A stretch of 5,170 nt of DNA from an uncultured Nitrospinaceae bacterium (GTDB lineage: Bacteria > Nitrospinota > Nitrospinia > Nitrospinales > VA-1), in assembly GCA_938073925.1 (NCBI GenBank), contig CALJGH010000051.1:1-5170 (forward strand), in the 5' to 3' direction. Position numbers and translations under genes: made by a program. Positions 1 through 5,170 of the stretch are shown one piece after another. Below the pieces are notes generated by a model. That model worked only from the letters and a program-made list of their open reading frames with translations. It made no database searches and was not told the DNA's origin. Each line of letters opens with the position of its first letter. Positions within the stretch are counted from its first letter, which is position 1.

Positions 1-558
1 GGCATCGTTGCTGCGGCAGAAAATATGCCAAGTGGATCGGCCATCAAGCCTGGTGACATTTTAAAAAGCATGTCCGGTAAAACAATAGAAGTTCTCAACA
101 CCGATGCCGAAGGCCGACTGGTACTCGCCGATGCTCTGACTTATGCGCAACGCTACAAACCTAAAGAAGTGATCGACCTCGCAACTCTGACTGGAGCCGT
201 ATTGCATGCGTTGGGTCATCATGCCGCCGCTGTTATCGGCAACAACCCGGCTATGATAAAAAAGCTAAAAGATGCCGGTGAGGCAACAGGAGAACGTGTC
301 TGGGAATTGCCACTTTGGGAAGAACATGAGAAAGCTACGAAAAGCGATATTGCTGATCTGAAAAACATCGCGTCTCCCGGTGTAGGTGCAGGGACAACCA
401 TGGGAGCCGCTTTTCTCAAACCCTTTGCAGGCGACCAGCCGTGGACGCATATCGATATCGCAGGTACCGCATGGGGATTCGATAGGCCCTACACGAACAA
501 AGGTGCATCCGGTTTCGGAGTGCGCCTGCTACTAAATTACCTTGAAAAAACTCGTTAA
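1..558 (+). CDS. pepA: Leucyl aminopeptidase (peptidase family M17), C-terminal part, cut by the window start
   Basis: Cytosolic metallo-aminopeptidase that releases N-terminal residues from peptides using two metal ions. The frame is open from base 1, so only the last 185 residues are present and the start codon lies upstream. The first visible residues (GIVAAAENMPSG) and the M17 signature NTDAEGRLVLADAL (residues 33-46) are typical. D35, E37 and R39 of this fragment correspond to the metal-binding Asp and Glu and the catalytic Arg of the family (D352, E354, R356 in E. coli PepA). Further family blocks follow: VIDLATLTGA, ALGHHAA, and the C-terminal HIDIAGTAWGF. The fragment ends in TAA at the place expected for a full-length enzyme of about 500 residues. 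The upstream metal ligands (a Lys and two Asp) are outside the window. The next gene starts 17 bases downstream on the same strand, so co-transcription is likely. The family call is very secure; the gene symbol rests on family membership. Confidence 0.96.
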   Translation, partial: GIVAAAENMPSGSAIKPGDILKSMSGKTIEVLNTDAEGRLVLADALTYAQRYKPKEVIDLATLTGAVLHALGHHAAAVIGNNPAMIKKLKDAGEATGERVWELPLWEEHEKATKSDIADLKNIASPGVGAGTTMGAAFLKPFAGDQPWTHIDIAGTAWGFDRPYTNKGASGFGVRLLLNYLEKTR

Positions 559-575
559 GATATTCGCTAAAAACA

Positions 576-1052
576 ATGCAAAATAACATCATCATTTTTA
601 TACATCTTTTGGCGGCCGTTATCGCCATCGGCGGCTCAATATACAGTCTGCTCATTTACCTTCCTACCGCAGAAAAAGATCAGAAAGGGCGTGACGAAAA
701 TTCACCGTCTTATAAGATACTCGATCTGCTTGCGCCGACGGTGTTCGCCTGCCTGCTTATTCTGGTTGGTTCGGGAGTGTATTTTCTATTAGTGAATTAC
801 ACAGCACAAACAGGGCTAAAACCGGGCTACTACAATTTGTTCGGCATAAAAATGATATTCGCGGTGGGGGCGTTTTTCATCAGCATGTATCTAGCGTTTT
901 CACTGAGAATCCAAATCTCCGATCTCGATCTCAATCCGAAAAACAAAGCACTTGTTCCTGCAACCTTGAAGAAAATGATCGGCCTCAGTCGCATGACTTT
1001 GGCATTGATGACCATAACTCTTTTCCTGGGAATCTGGCTCGCTCGCTTCTAA
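576..1052 (+). CDS. Four-helix integral membrane protein, CopD/DUF2269-like
   Basis: Complete 158-residue protein of unknown function with four predicted membrane helices: roughly residues 4-29, 49-73, 85-110 and 133-156. The first helix carries a histidine in the setting IHLLAAVIAIGG (H10), and the third a lysine within FGIKMIF (K92). A helix-1 histidine and a four-helix layout resemble the CopD, DUF2269 and HemJ-like group of small membrane proteins, some of which bind haem or copper. That link is by pattern only. The loop between helices 1 and 2 (residues 31-48) is polar and charged, and the loop between helices 3 and 4 holds DLDLNPKNKA. The ATG at 576 is the first in-frame start after the pepA stop. 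There is no clear Shine-Dalgarno sequence (upstream is an A-rich GCTAAAAACA), so translation may depend on coupling to pepA. No metal-binding Cys or Met cluster is visible. It is almost certainly a real gene, but its function is not established. Confidence 0.85.
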   Translation: MQNNIIIFIHLLAAVIAIGGSIYSLLIYLPTAEKDQKGRDENSPSYKILDLLAPTVFACLLILVGSGVYFLLVNYTAQTGLKPGYYNLFGIKMIFAVGAFFISMYLAFSLRIQISDLDLNPKNKALVPATLKKMIGLSRMTLALMTITLFLGIWLARF

Positions 1053-1142
1053 TCAGCCGGTCTGCGGCCGGGGCGATAGGTCGATGCTCGAAAAACGGAC
1101 AGAAGTTGATTGGACCTTTTACTGTAGGTTCTCTAGTATTTT
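1053..1142. other. Spacer between the membrane-protein gene and the decayed minus-strand gene
   Basis: The two flanking genes converge here, so a terminator would be expected. I see only weak inverted repeats: GCCG/CGGC around 1057-1069, and TACT/AGTA around 1122-1139. Neither has a long stem followed by a T run. No reading frame with coding character is visible. It may include the eroded 3' flank of the decayed gene. Confidence 0.4.
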
Positions 1143-1610
1143 CTACTGCCGAGTGAAAGCGACTTTTACCACCTGCGCTTTTTTGCCTTCCGCATAGGTG
1201 GTCCACTGCGGGGCCTTCAAACTCGAAGGTGAAGGAGCGGATATGCATCTCATAGGCTACATCAATATCACTGTCTGAAGAAAGATCCATGATCACTGTC
1301 TGAAGAAAGATCCATGCCAGTTTTTTTATTTTTATCATCGTGATAGACCGAAACCATCTTATGCGGCATACCAATATGAAAAGTTTCTATAATTCTACTG
1401 TTGGCGGAAGTCAGTCTGTAATTGGCTTTTACTTTTTCAATGACTTTTCCAAAATCTCCCTCCCATTCTCAATTTCCAGCTAGCTGTTTCATACGCCCCA
1501 AAGCTTTCGAGCCGACATAGGGTTTGTGGCCTTCATCTGCAATAGCAGGTGACGCTCCGCCTGAGTAAGAAACAAAACATAGTAAAAAATATAAATAGGG
1601 TTTTATTCAT
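1143..1610 (-). pseudogene. Decayed gene for a small exported DUF1579-like protein
   Basis: Reading leftward from ATG at 1610-1608, the pieces form one recognisable protein in changing frames. Segment A (1610 to about 1563) is a hydrophobic signal peptide, MNKTLFIFFTMFCFLL. After a one-base frame change, segment B (1564 to about 1317) gives SGGASPAIADEGHKPYVG, MKQLAGN, then a TGA stop (1471-1469), then EWEGDFGKV, ANYRLTSANSRIIETF and GMPHKMVSVYHDD. Segment C (about 1290-1210, another frame) gives MDLSSDSDIDVAYEMHIRSF and TFEFEG. Segment D (1208-1143, a third frame) gives QWTTYAEGKK and ends in TAG. The order LAG..WEG, YRLTS..SxIIET, G.PHxMVSVYH, MHIRSFTF, QxWTTY matches small secreted beta-barrel-like proteins of the DUF1579 type, whose function is unknown. 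The piece that normally follows VYHDD (a Thr-His-Tyr-Cys type segment) seems to be missing. A 25-bp tandem duplication lies between B and C. The loss of function looks real; the family name is my recollection of the pattern. Confidence 0.75.
1267..1316. repeat. Perfect 25-bp tandem duplication inside the decayed gene
   Basis: Bases 1267-1291 and 1292-1316 are identical 25-mers, each beginning ATCACTGTCTG and ending AAAGATCCATG. The unit length is not a multiple of three. Deleting one copy joins the upstream minus-strand frame (VYHDDKN) directly to the downstream one (MDLSSDSDIDVAYEMH). The duplication is therefore itself a frameshifting mutation and probably a recent replication-slippage event, since the copies have not diverged. 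Confidence 0.95.
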
Positions 1611-1618
1611 TTTGAATA

Positions 1619-1623
1619 TCTCC
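1619..1623 (-). promoter_or_regulatory. Shine-Dalgarno sequence of the decayed gene
   Basis: On the minus strand GGAGA stands eight bases before the ATG at 1610. It is a well-spaced ribosome binding site and supports that start. It shows that the signal-peptide fragment was once a translated gene and may still initiate translation of a short, aborted peptide. Confidence 0.65.
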
Positions 1624-1674
1624 AAGAGTTGAATTCGTAATATTGATTTCAACATTTCTTCATTAAGAGAGGTA

Positions 1675-1703
1675 TTGCAGATATATGGTTTTTTAAGTAC
1701 TAT
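1675..1703 (+). promoter_or_regulatory. Possible sigma70-type promoter for the acidic-protein gene
   Basis: TTGCAG (1675-1680) and TACTAT (1698-1703) are separated by 17 bases and lie about 30 bases before the start codon. They match the consensus hexamers at 3 and 4 of 6 positions. The surrounding 1611-1733 spacer is AT-rich and divergent, so a promoter is expected here, but this pair is only a candidate. Confidence 0.25.
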
Positions 1704-1721
1704 GCAATTTAGAATTTTTTT

Positions 1722-1725
1722 GGAG
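1722..1725 (+). promoter_or_regulatory. Shine-Dalgarno sequence for the acidic-protein gene
   Basis: GGAG is placed eight bases before the ATG at 1734, in the context TTTTTTGGAGTCCTCGAT. The spacing is normal, and this is the best ribosome binding site on the plus strand of the window. It fixes the start codon of the downstream gene. Confidence 0.7.
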
Positions 1726-1733
1726 TCCTCGAT

Positions 1734-2075
1734 ATGAACGAAACACCCCTCGAACCGTCAAACAACGAGAACAACGTTGTTGAAGAAGGTGAAAGCGTTG
1801 AAGAAAAAGTCTTTAATCCGCAGAACGATCTTCCCTTCCCAAATGAAATCGACCTCAACGAAGTTTTTCCAGATGAGGATAAAGACCTCAATGACCTTTT
1901 TCAGGACGAAGAGACAAAGATTCTGTTAAAAAAAATGCAAAAAAATAAAAAAGACCTGCATACCATGACCGATCGCTTTCTGGACGAAGATTGGTCAAGT
2001 GCTGAGTTAAGTGGGGATGGTCCCGCTGCCGATGAAGACTCTGCGGAATCTCATAAAGGGACTGAAAATCCATAA
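1734..2075 (+). CDS. Small, strongly acidic protein of unknown function
   Basis: Complete 113-residue protein that I do not recognise. It is dominated by Asp, Glu and Asn, with no Cys and a single Trp (W87), and has no signal peptide or membrane segment, so it is probably cytosolic. Residues 40-49 (DLNEVFPDED) and 51-60 (DLNDLFQDEE) are a direct repeat of one short motif. A basic stretch follows (KILLKKMQKNKK, residues 62-73), then DLHTMTDRFLDEDW and an acidic, Ala/Ser-rich tail that looks disordered. The pattern of a low-complexity acidic body with short hydrophobic-anchored repeats suggests a binding or adaptor protein, but no partner can be named. A good Shine-Dalgarno sequence and an uninterrupted frame between two decayed genes argue that it is functional. 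The damaged pilin-like gene follows within about 30 bases on the same strand, in the same frame across the TAA, suggesting a shared transcript. Confidence 0.7.
   Translation: MNETPLEPSNNENNVVEEGESVEEKVFNPQNDLPFPNEIDLNEVFPDEDKDLNDLFQDEETKILLKKMQKNKKDLHTMTDRFLDEDWSSAELSGDGPAADEDSAESHKGTENP
1851..1913 (+). repeat. Two-copy 33-bp direct repeat within the acidic-protein gene
   Basis: Codons from 1851 (GACCTCAACGAAGTTTTTCC) and from 1884 (GACCTCAATGACCTTTTTCA) are diverged copies at a 33-base period. They encode DLN(E/D)(V/L)F(P/Q)DE(D/E). Similarity at both DNA and protein level points to an internal duplication. Confidence 0.6.
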
Positions 2076-2105
2076 ATTCCTCGTTTTATAATTCAGGACC
2101 TATAG

Positions 2106-2699
2106 CGATCGCTAAGAGAGACAGAGAAGAAGCAGGTTCTAGAAGACGCAGAAAAAAAGGACCAAAAAAACCTGCTGCCAAAGTTCCCAAAAAATAAGAA
2201 AAAATCGCCGGTTACCCACCTTTCAATAATTGTGGCGGTGATAGTTCTTATCTGGGCGATTCTTCCTAAAGAGGATGGCAAGGGTGAAAGTCGCAAAACG
2301 GTGCCTGCCGTTGAAGGGATACTGGATCAGGTCTATATGGGTTGTACAGTCTATTGGTATCAAAAAGGTTCGCAATATGCCTGCACTCAAGAAATTGTCG
2401 ACAAACTATATGATTCAAAAAGCACAGATATAAAAATAAACATACCCGGAGCAAGAGAAAAGATTTTTTGCAGTCGGTCAACATAATGACAATCCAATGG
2501 TTTTAAGCGTCAATTCCGATGGGGGGAGATTTACATAAAGGCTAAAGAATGTGAGACCAATATAAATTTGGTTTCCACTTTAAATGTAAACCAAGAAGAA
2601 TTTGAAGCCTTCTATGTGCTAATCGAATTTGTAAATCAATCGACTCAATCAGATCGCCGCTGCCAAATTTTACAGTTTTCTTCTACGCTTTTTTTATGA
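2106..2699 (+). pseudogene. Frameshifted gene for a one-helix anchored, pilin-like protein
   Basis: The frame is open from just after the TAG at 2103-2105 but has no ATG, GTG or TTG before the GTG at 2232, which lies inside the membrane helix. The true start therefore seems lost or in another frame. The pieces give a charged Lys-rich tail (KKQVLEDAEKK, then PKNKKK), one helix (THLSIIVAVIVLIWAILP, about 2214-2267), then AVEGILDQVYMGCTVYWYQK and QYACTQEIVDKLY, followed by DIKINIPGAREK. This frame stops at 2484-2486. The next frame, from about 2462, continues sensibly as FFAVGQHNDNPMVLSVNSDGG and then stops at 2536-2538. From the six-G run at 2521-2526, the first frame resumes as GEIYIKAKECETN and NQEEFEAFYVLIEF, ending at TGA 2697-2699. 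A membrane anchor followed by an 'alpha-helix, C, aromatic, C' block and a late Cys resembles type IV pilin-like or pseudopilin-like proteins, though no prepilin-peptidase site is visible. The breaks sit at homopolymers, so sequencing error is an alternative. Confidence 0.55.
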
Positions 2700-5170
2700 A
2701 ATTAAAAATGAAAAAGAAATCGCAAAAAAAGAATTTGGTTCTCTCTGGAAGCAAACGGTTTTCCTGGGTTTATTCTTTATTTTTCTTCTCGGGCATTTCC
2801 AGCTTAATTTACCAAGTTGTCTGGACCAGGATGTTAACTCTGGTTTTTGGGCACACTATTTATTCTGTTTCTGTTGTTCTATCTGCTTTTATGGCAGGTT
2901 TAGGCTTGGGCAGTTATTTATGGGGATCCACAATCGATAAAGGCGGCAAGCCTTTGCTGATTTACGGGAAAATAGAGCTTCTGATAGGCCTATCCGCAGC
3001 ATGTCTTTCGATTTTATTTTCAAATTTTTCTCCCATATATGCTTGGCTATACCAATCATTACCCGATATATTTTTTCAGACAGGTTTGCTGAAAATAGTT
3101 TTAGCATTCTTCTTCGTATTGATCCCTACTATTTTGATGGGAGCTACTCTCCCAATAATGGCCAAATATTTTGTAACTGAAGACACGTCCACTGGAAAAC
3201 AGGTAGGATATTTATACTCCATAAATACTTTTGGGGCAGCAGCTGGTTGTTTATTAGCCGGATATTTCCTTATAGAACATTTGGGAGTCTTACAAACAGC
3301 AGCAATCGCAGCATGTGTAAATATATTTATTGGAATTCTTTGTATATGGAGTTTTAAAAAGTACGAACCTGCAACTCCCATTCGATGGAACTTACCCAAA
3401 CCCGCACCCCTTTCCCTTAAGATCGAGAAAGAAAATATCATCTGGATTGTTACAAGTTTTTTATGTGGGTTTACAGCTCTGGCTTACGAGGTTGTTTGGA
3501 CAAGGATTTTGGTTTTTGGCATAGGTAGTACGGTTTATTCTTTCAGCCTCATGCTGGCTAATTTTCTTTTTGGAATTACGGTGGGCGGATTATTAATTGT
3601 TCCCTTTTTCAAAAGAAATATTGATTTGCGTTTGCTATTGACCTTATTTCAGATTGGGATTGGTTCTTATCTGATATTCAGTATTTATCAATCCAGCTGG
3701 CTTCTTTCCTCTTTTATTCGACCTCTCAAACTTGAAAATCCAATTACCGAGTTTTGGATTGATATGCAAAATGCTTCCTCCCTAATGTTTATTCCTACAA
3801 TTTTGTTTGGCATGAGTTTTCCTGTCTTAACCCACCTTGTGACTAGCGGGTCAGAAAACGTAGGAAGATCTTTGGGAACAATTTATGGGGTAAATACTTT
3901 GGGAGGGATTCTGGGTTCTCTTGTTGCAGGCTATCTTTTATTGCCCAACCTGGGCTCCCAAAAGACCCAGGTCCTTTTGGCCATGGTGAATTTTTCAGCA
4001 GGCATTCTTCTTTTCGCGTCCTCATCTCATATCTCCAGATTAACTAGAAATGGAATAGCTGTTTTTGCTACTGGCTTGCTGGCATTCTTATTCATTTCCA
4101 TGCCAGACAATTTATTAAAGAACATTTTTTTGCGCAATTCTCTAGGAAAAAAAGAACCTGAAACATTGATTTATCTTGATGAAGGTCTAACCACTACCGT
4201 TGCAGTCTTTAATGATGATGATGACAACTTGGGAATAAAGCGTAAAAGTCTAATATTGAATGGGGTCAATATGTCAGCCAGCCATATTCATTCACGAAAA
4301 TATATGACGCTTTTATCCTACATTCCTTTATTGCTGAATGAAAATCCTAAGGATGTTTTGGTAATTTGTTTTGGAACGGGTCTGACATCTGGAGCGGCAG
4401 GAGTTTATCCGGGAATTAATTCGGTAGATGCTGTAGACATTTCCCCTGGAGTTTTTAACGCCGCTCATTTTTTTAGCGATGAAAATTTTAATGCTATTAC
4501 TAATCCAAAAATTAATAAAATTGTCGAAGATGGGAGAAATCACCTCTTAACAACTTCAAAAACTTATGATGTCATCACTGCTGAACCCCCTCCACCAACT
4601 AATGCAGGGGCTGTAAATCTTTATACAAAAGAATATTATGAATTAGCCAAGAAAGCTTTGAATCCAGGAGGAATAGTAAGTCAATGGATACCTCTACATA
4701 GCCAAACAGAAACTCATATATACGAACATTTTCGGACTTTTCTTGAAAGCTTTCCATATGTCATCAGCTGGTATCCAGCAAAACAGGAGTTAATCTTAAT
4801 TGGTTCAAATGATCCTATAAATATTGATTTCAAGAAAATTGATAAACGTCTGAAGCATCCGGTGACAAACGAAGTAATGCAAAAAATTAGATTCGAAAAC
4901 CCATTTGCTCTCTTAGGAAGCATTTGGTTTTTGAAAGAGGAGTTAAAAATTATGTCCTCAAACCAGAAAATGATAACTGACAATAACCCTTCGCTGGAAT
5001 TTTTTCTGACTTCACCAGATCCTATATCCAGAGAAAGTATTTATCAATTTATTAAAAACCGTTCTTCCTTTGATACAGTATCTAAAAAAATAATTAATCT
5101 GACATATCCTGATCAGAAAATATTAAAAAGTTTTTGGGATCAACGTGTCAATGCTGAATTTGCGGGAGAT
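2696..5170 (+). CDS. Fused MFS-type membrane protein / spermidine synthase-like protein, C-terminus beyond the window
   Basis: The frame is open for 825 codons to the window edge. The positive N-terminus (MKLKMKKKSQKK) is followed by a multi-helix domain built as two similar halves. YQVVWTRML (residues 39-47) recurs as YEVVWTRIL (264-272), each followed by FG...(I/V)YS. LMGATLPIMAKYF and LFGMSFPVLTHLV, and YSINTFGAAAG and YGVNTLGGILG, are further paired motifs. A last helix lies near 453-470. The SpeE-like domain begins near 484: YLDEGLTTTVAVF, LNGVNMSASHIHSRKYM, the nucleotide-binding FGTGLTSGAA (G560, G562, G566), acidic D581 after strand 2, EDGR (611-614), AEPPPPTNAGAVNLYTKEYY (from 629), and TDNNP near 762. 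Fusions of this type are widespread; substrates are unknown in most. The usual catalytic aspartate segment is replaced by AEPPPP, so polyamine synthesis is doubtful. The ATG overlaps the preceding TGA and lacks a Shine-Dalgarno sequence, suggesting coupled translation; ATG 2708 is an alternative. It is much richer in AT than pepA. Confidence 0.92.
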   Translation, partial: MKLKMKKKSQKKNLVLSGSKRFSWVYSLFFFSGISSLIYQVVWTRMLTLVFGHTIYSVSVVLSAFMAGLGLGSYLWGSTIDKGGKPLLIYGKIELLIGLSAACLSILFSNFSPIYAWLYQSLPDIFFQTGLLKIVLAFFFVLIPTILMGATLPIMAKYFVTEDTSTGKQVGYLYSINTFGAAAGCLLAGYFLIEHLGVLQTAAIAACVNIFIGILCIWSFKKYEPATPIRWNLPKPAPLSLKIEKENIIWIVTSFLCGFTALAYEVVWTRILVFGIGSTVYSFSLMLANFLFGITVGGLLIVPFFKRNIDLRLLLTLFQIGIGSYLIFSIYQSSWLLSSFIRPLKLENPITEFWIDMQNASSLMFIPTILFGMSFPVLTHLVTSGSENVGRSLGTIYGVNTLGGILGSLVAGYLLLPNLGSQKTQVLLAMVNFSAGILLFASSSHISRLTRNGIAVFATGLLAFLFISMPDNLLKNIFLRNSLGKKEPETLIYLDEGLTTTVAVFNDDDDNLGIKRKSLILNGVNMSASHIHSRKYMTLLSYIPLLLNENPKDVLVICFGTGLTSGAAGVYPGINSVDAVDISPGVFNAAHFFSDENFNAITNPKINKIVEDGRNHLLTTSKTYDVITAEPPPPTNAGAVNLYTKEYYELAKKALNPGGIVSQWIPLHSQTETHIYEHFRTFLESFPYVISWYPAKQELILIGSNDPINIDFKKIDKRLKHPVTNEVMQKIRFENPFALLGSIWFLKEELKIMSSNQKMITDNNPSLEFFLTSPDPISRESIYQFIKNRSSFDTVSKKIINLTYPDQKILKSFWDQRVNAEFAGD

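Noticed and set aside
219..655. Overlapping minus-strand open frames opposite pepA and the membrane-protein gene
   Set aside because: They are antisense to clear coding sequence with family motifs and show no protein character of their own.
1054..1075. GC-rich inverted repeat after the membrane-protein gene as a terminator
   Set aside because: The stem is only four base pairs (GCCG/CGGC or CCGG/CCGG) and no T run follows it.
985..1374. Minus-strand open frame of 129 codons as an intact gene
   Set aside because: Only its middle (MDLSSDSD to TFEFEG) fits a protein pattern. Its start and end are out-of-frame readings of the decayed gene and of the end of the membrane-protein gene, and the 25-bp duplication helps create it.
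2456..2467. Programmed ribosomal frameshift at the A4-G-A-T6 stretch
   Set aside because: The run does not form a standard X-XXY-YYZ slippery heptamer with an obvious stimulating structure. A second, opposite shift would be needed at the G run, so decay or sequencing error is simpler.
2232..2486. Plus-strand open frame of 84 codons as a complete gene starting at GTG 2232
   Set aside because: The start lies inside the membrane helix with no Shine-Dalgarno sequence. Coding sense extends upstream to 2106 and continues downstream in another frame beyond 2486.
3076..3441. Minus-strand open frame of 121 codons
   Set aside because: It is a shadow of the long plus-strand membrane-SpeE gene, which has strong motifs across the same bases. 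It has no ribosome binding site or recognisable domain.

Overview
The window comes from a Gram-negative-type bacterium with mixed base composition. No gene fixes the lineage. A marine Nitrospinota or deltaproteobacterial-like genome is a guess from the style of the proteins, not something the sequence proves. There are no RNA genes, CRISPR arrays, insertion sequences or attachment sites that I can support.

Layout from left to right. Bases 1-558 (+) are the C-terminal part of a leucyl aminopeptidase (M17 family, PepA), cut by the window edge. It is followed after 17 bases by a complete four-helix membrane protein (576-1052, +), probably in the same transcript. Bases 1143-1610 (-) hold a decayed gene for a small exported protein of the DUF1579-like type. 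It keeps a Shine-Dalgarno sequence and a signal peptide, but it is broken by frame changes, an in-frame stop, a lost central piece and a 25-bp tandem duplication. A divergent spacer (1611-1733) leads into a small, very acidic protein of unknown function (1734-2075, +). Next is a second damaged gene (about 2106-2699, +) whose pieces, read across at least two frame changes, give a one-helix anchored, cysteine-containing, pilin-like protein with no visible start codon. Its last reading frame ends in a TGA that overlaps, as ATGA, the ATG of a large gene running off the right edge (2696-5170, +). That gene encodes at least 825 residues: a duplicated multi-helix membrane transporter-like half joined to a spermidine-synthase-like (SpeE fold) C-terminal half.

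How it fits together. The left pair are housekeeping-like genes with GC-rich codons. The middle 1.5 kb is eroding: two broken genes flank one intact small acidic gene. The right half is one AT-rich gene of the fused MFS/spermidine-synthase family. The order acidic protein, pilin-like protein, membrane-SpeE fusion on one strand, with a stop/start overlap at the last junction, suggests a former or still-transcribed operon. No established pathway links them. I see no clear new system. The most interesting points are the two traceable gene decays, the 25-bp duplication whose removal restores a reading frame, and the non-canonical active-site segment of the SpeE-like domain.
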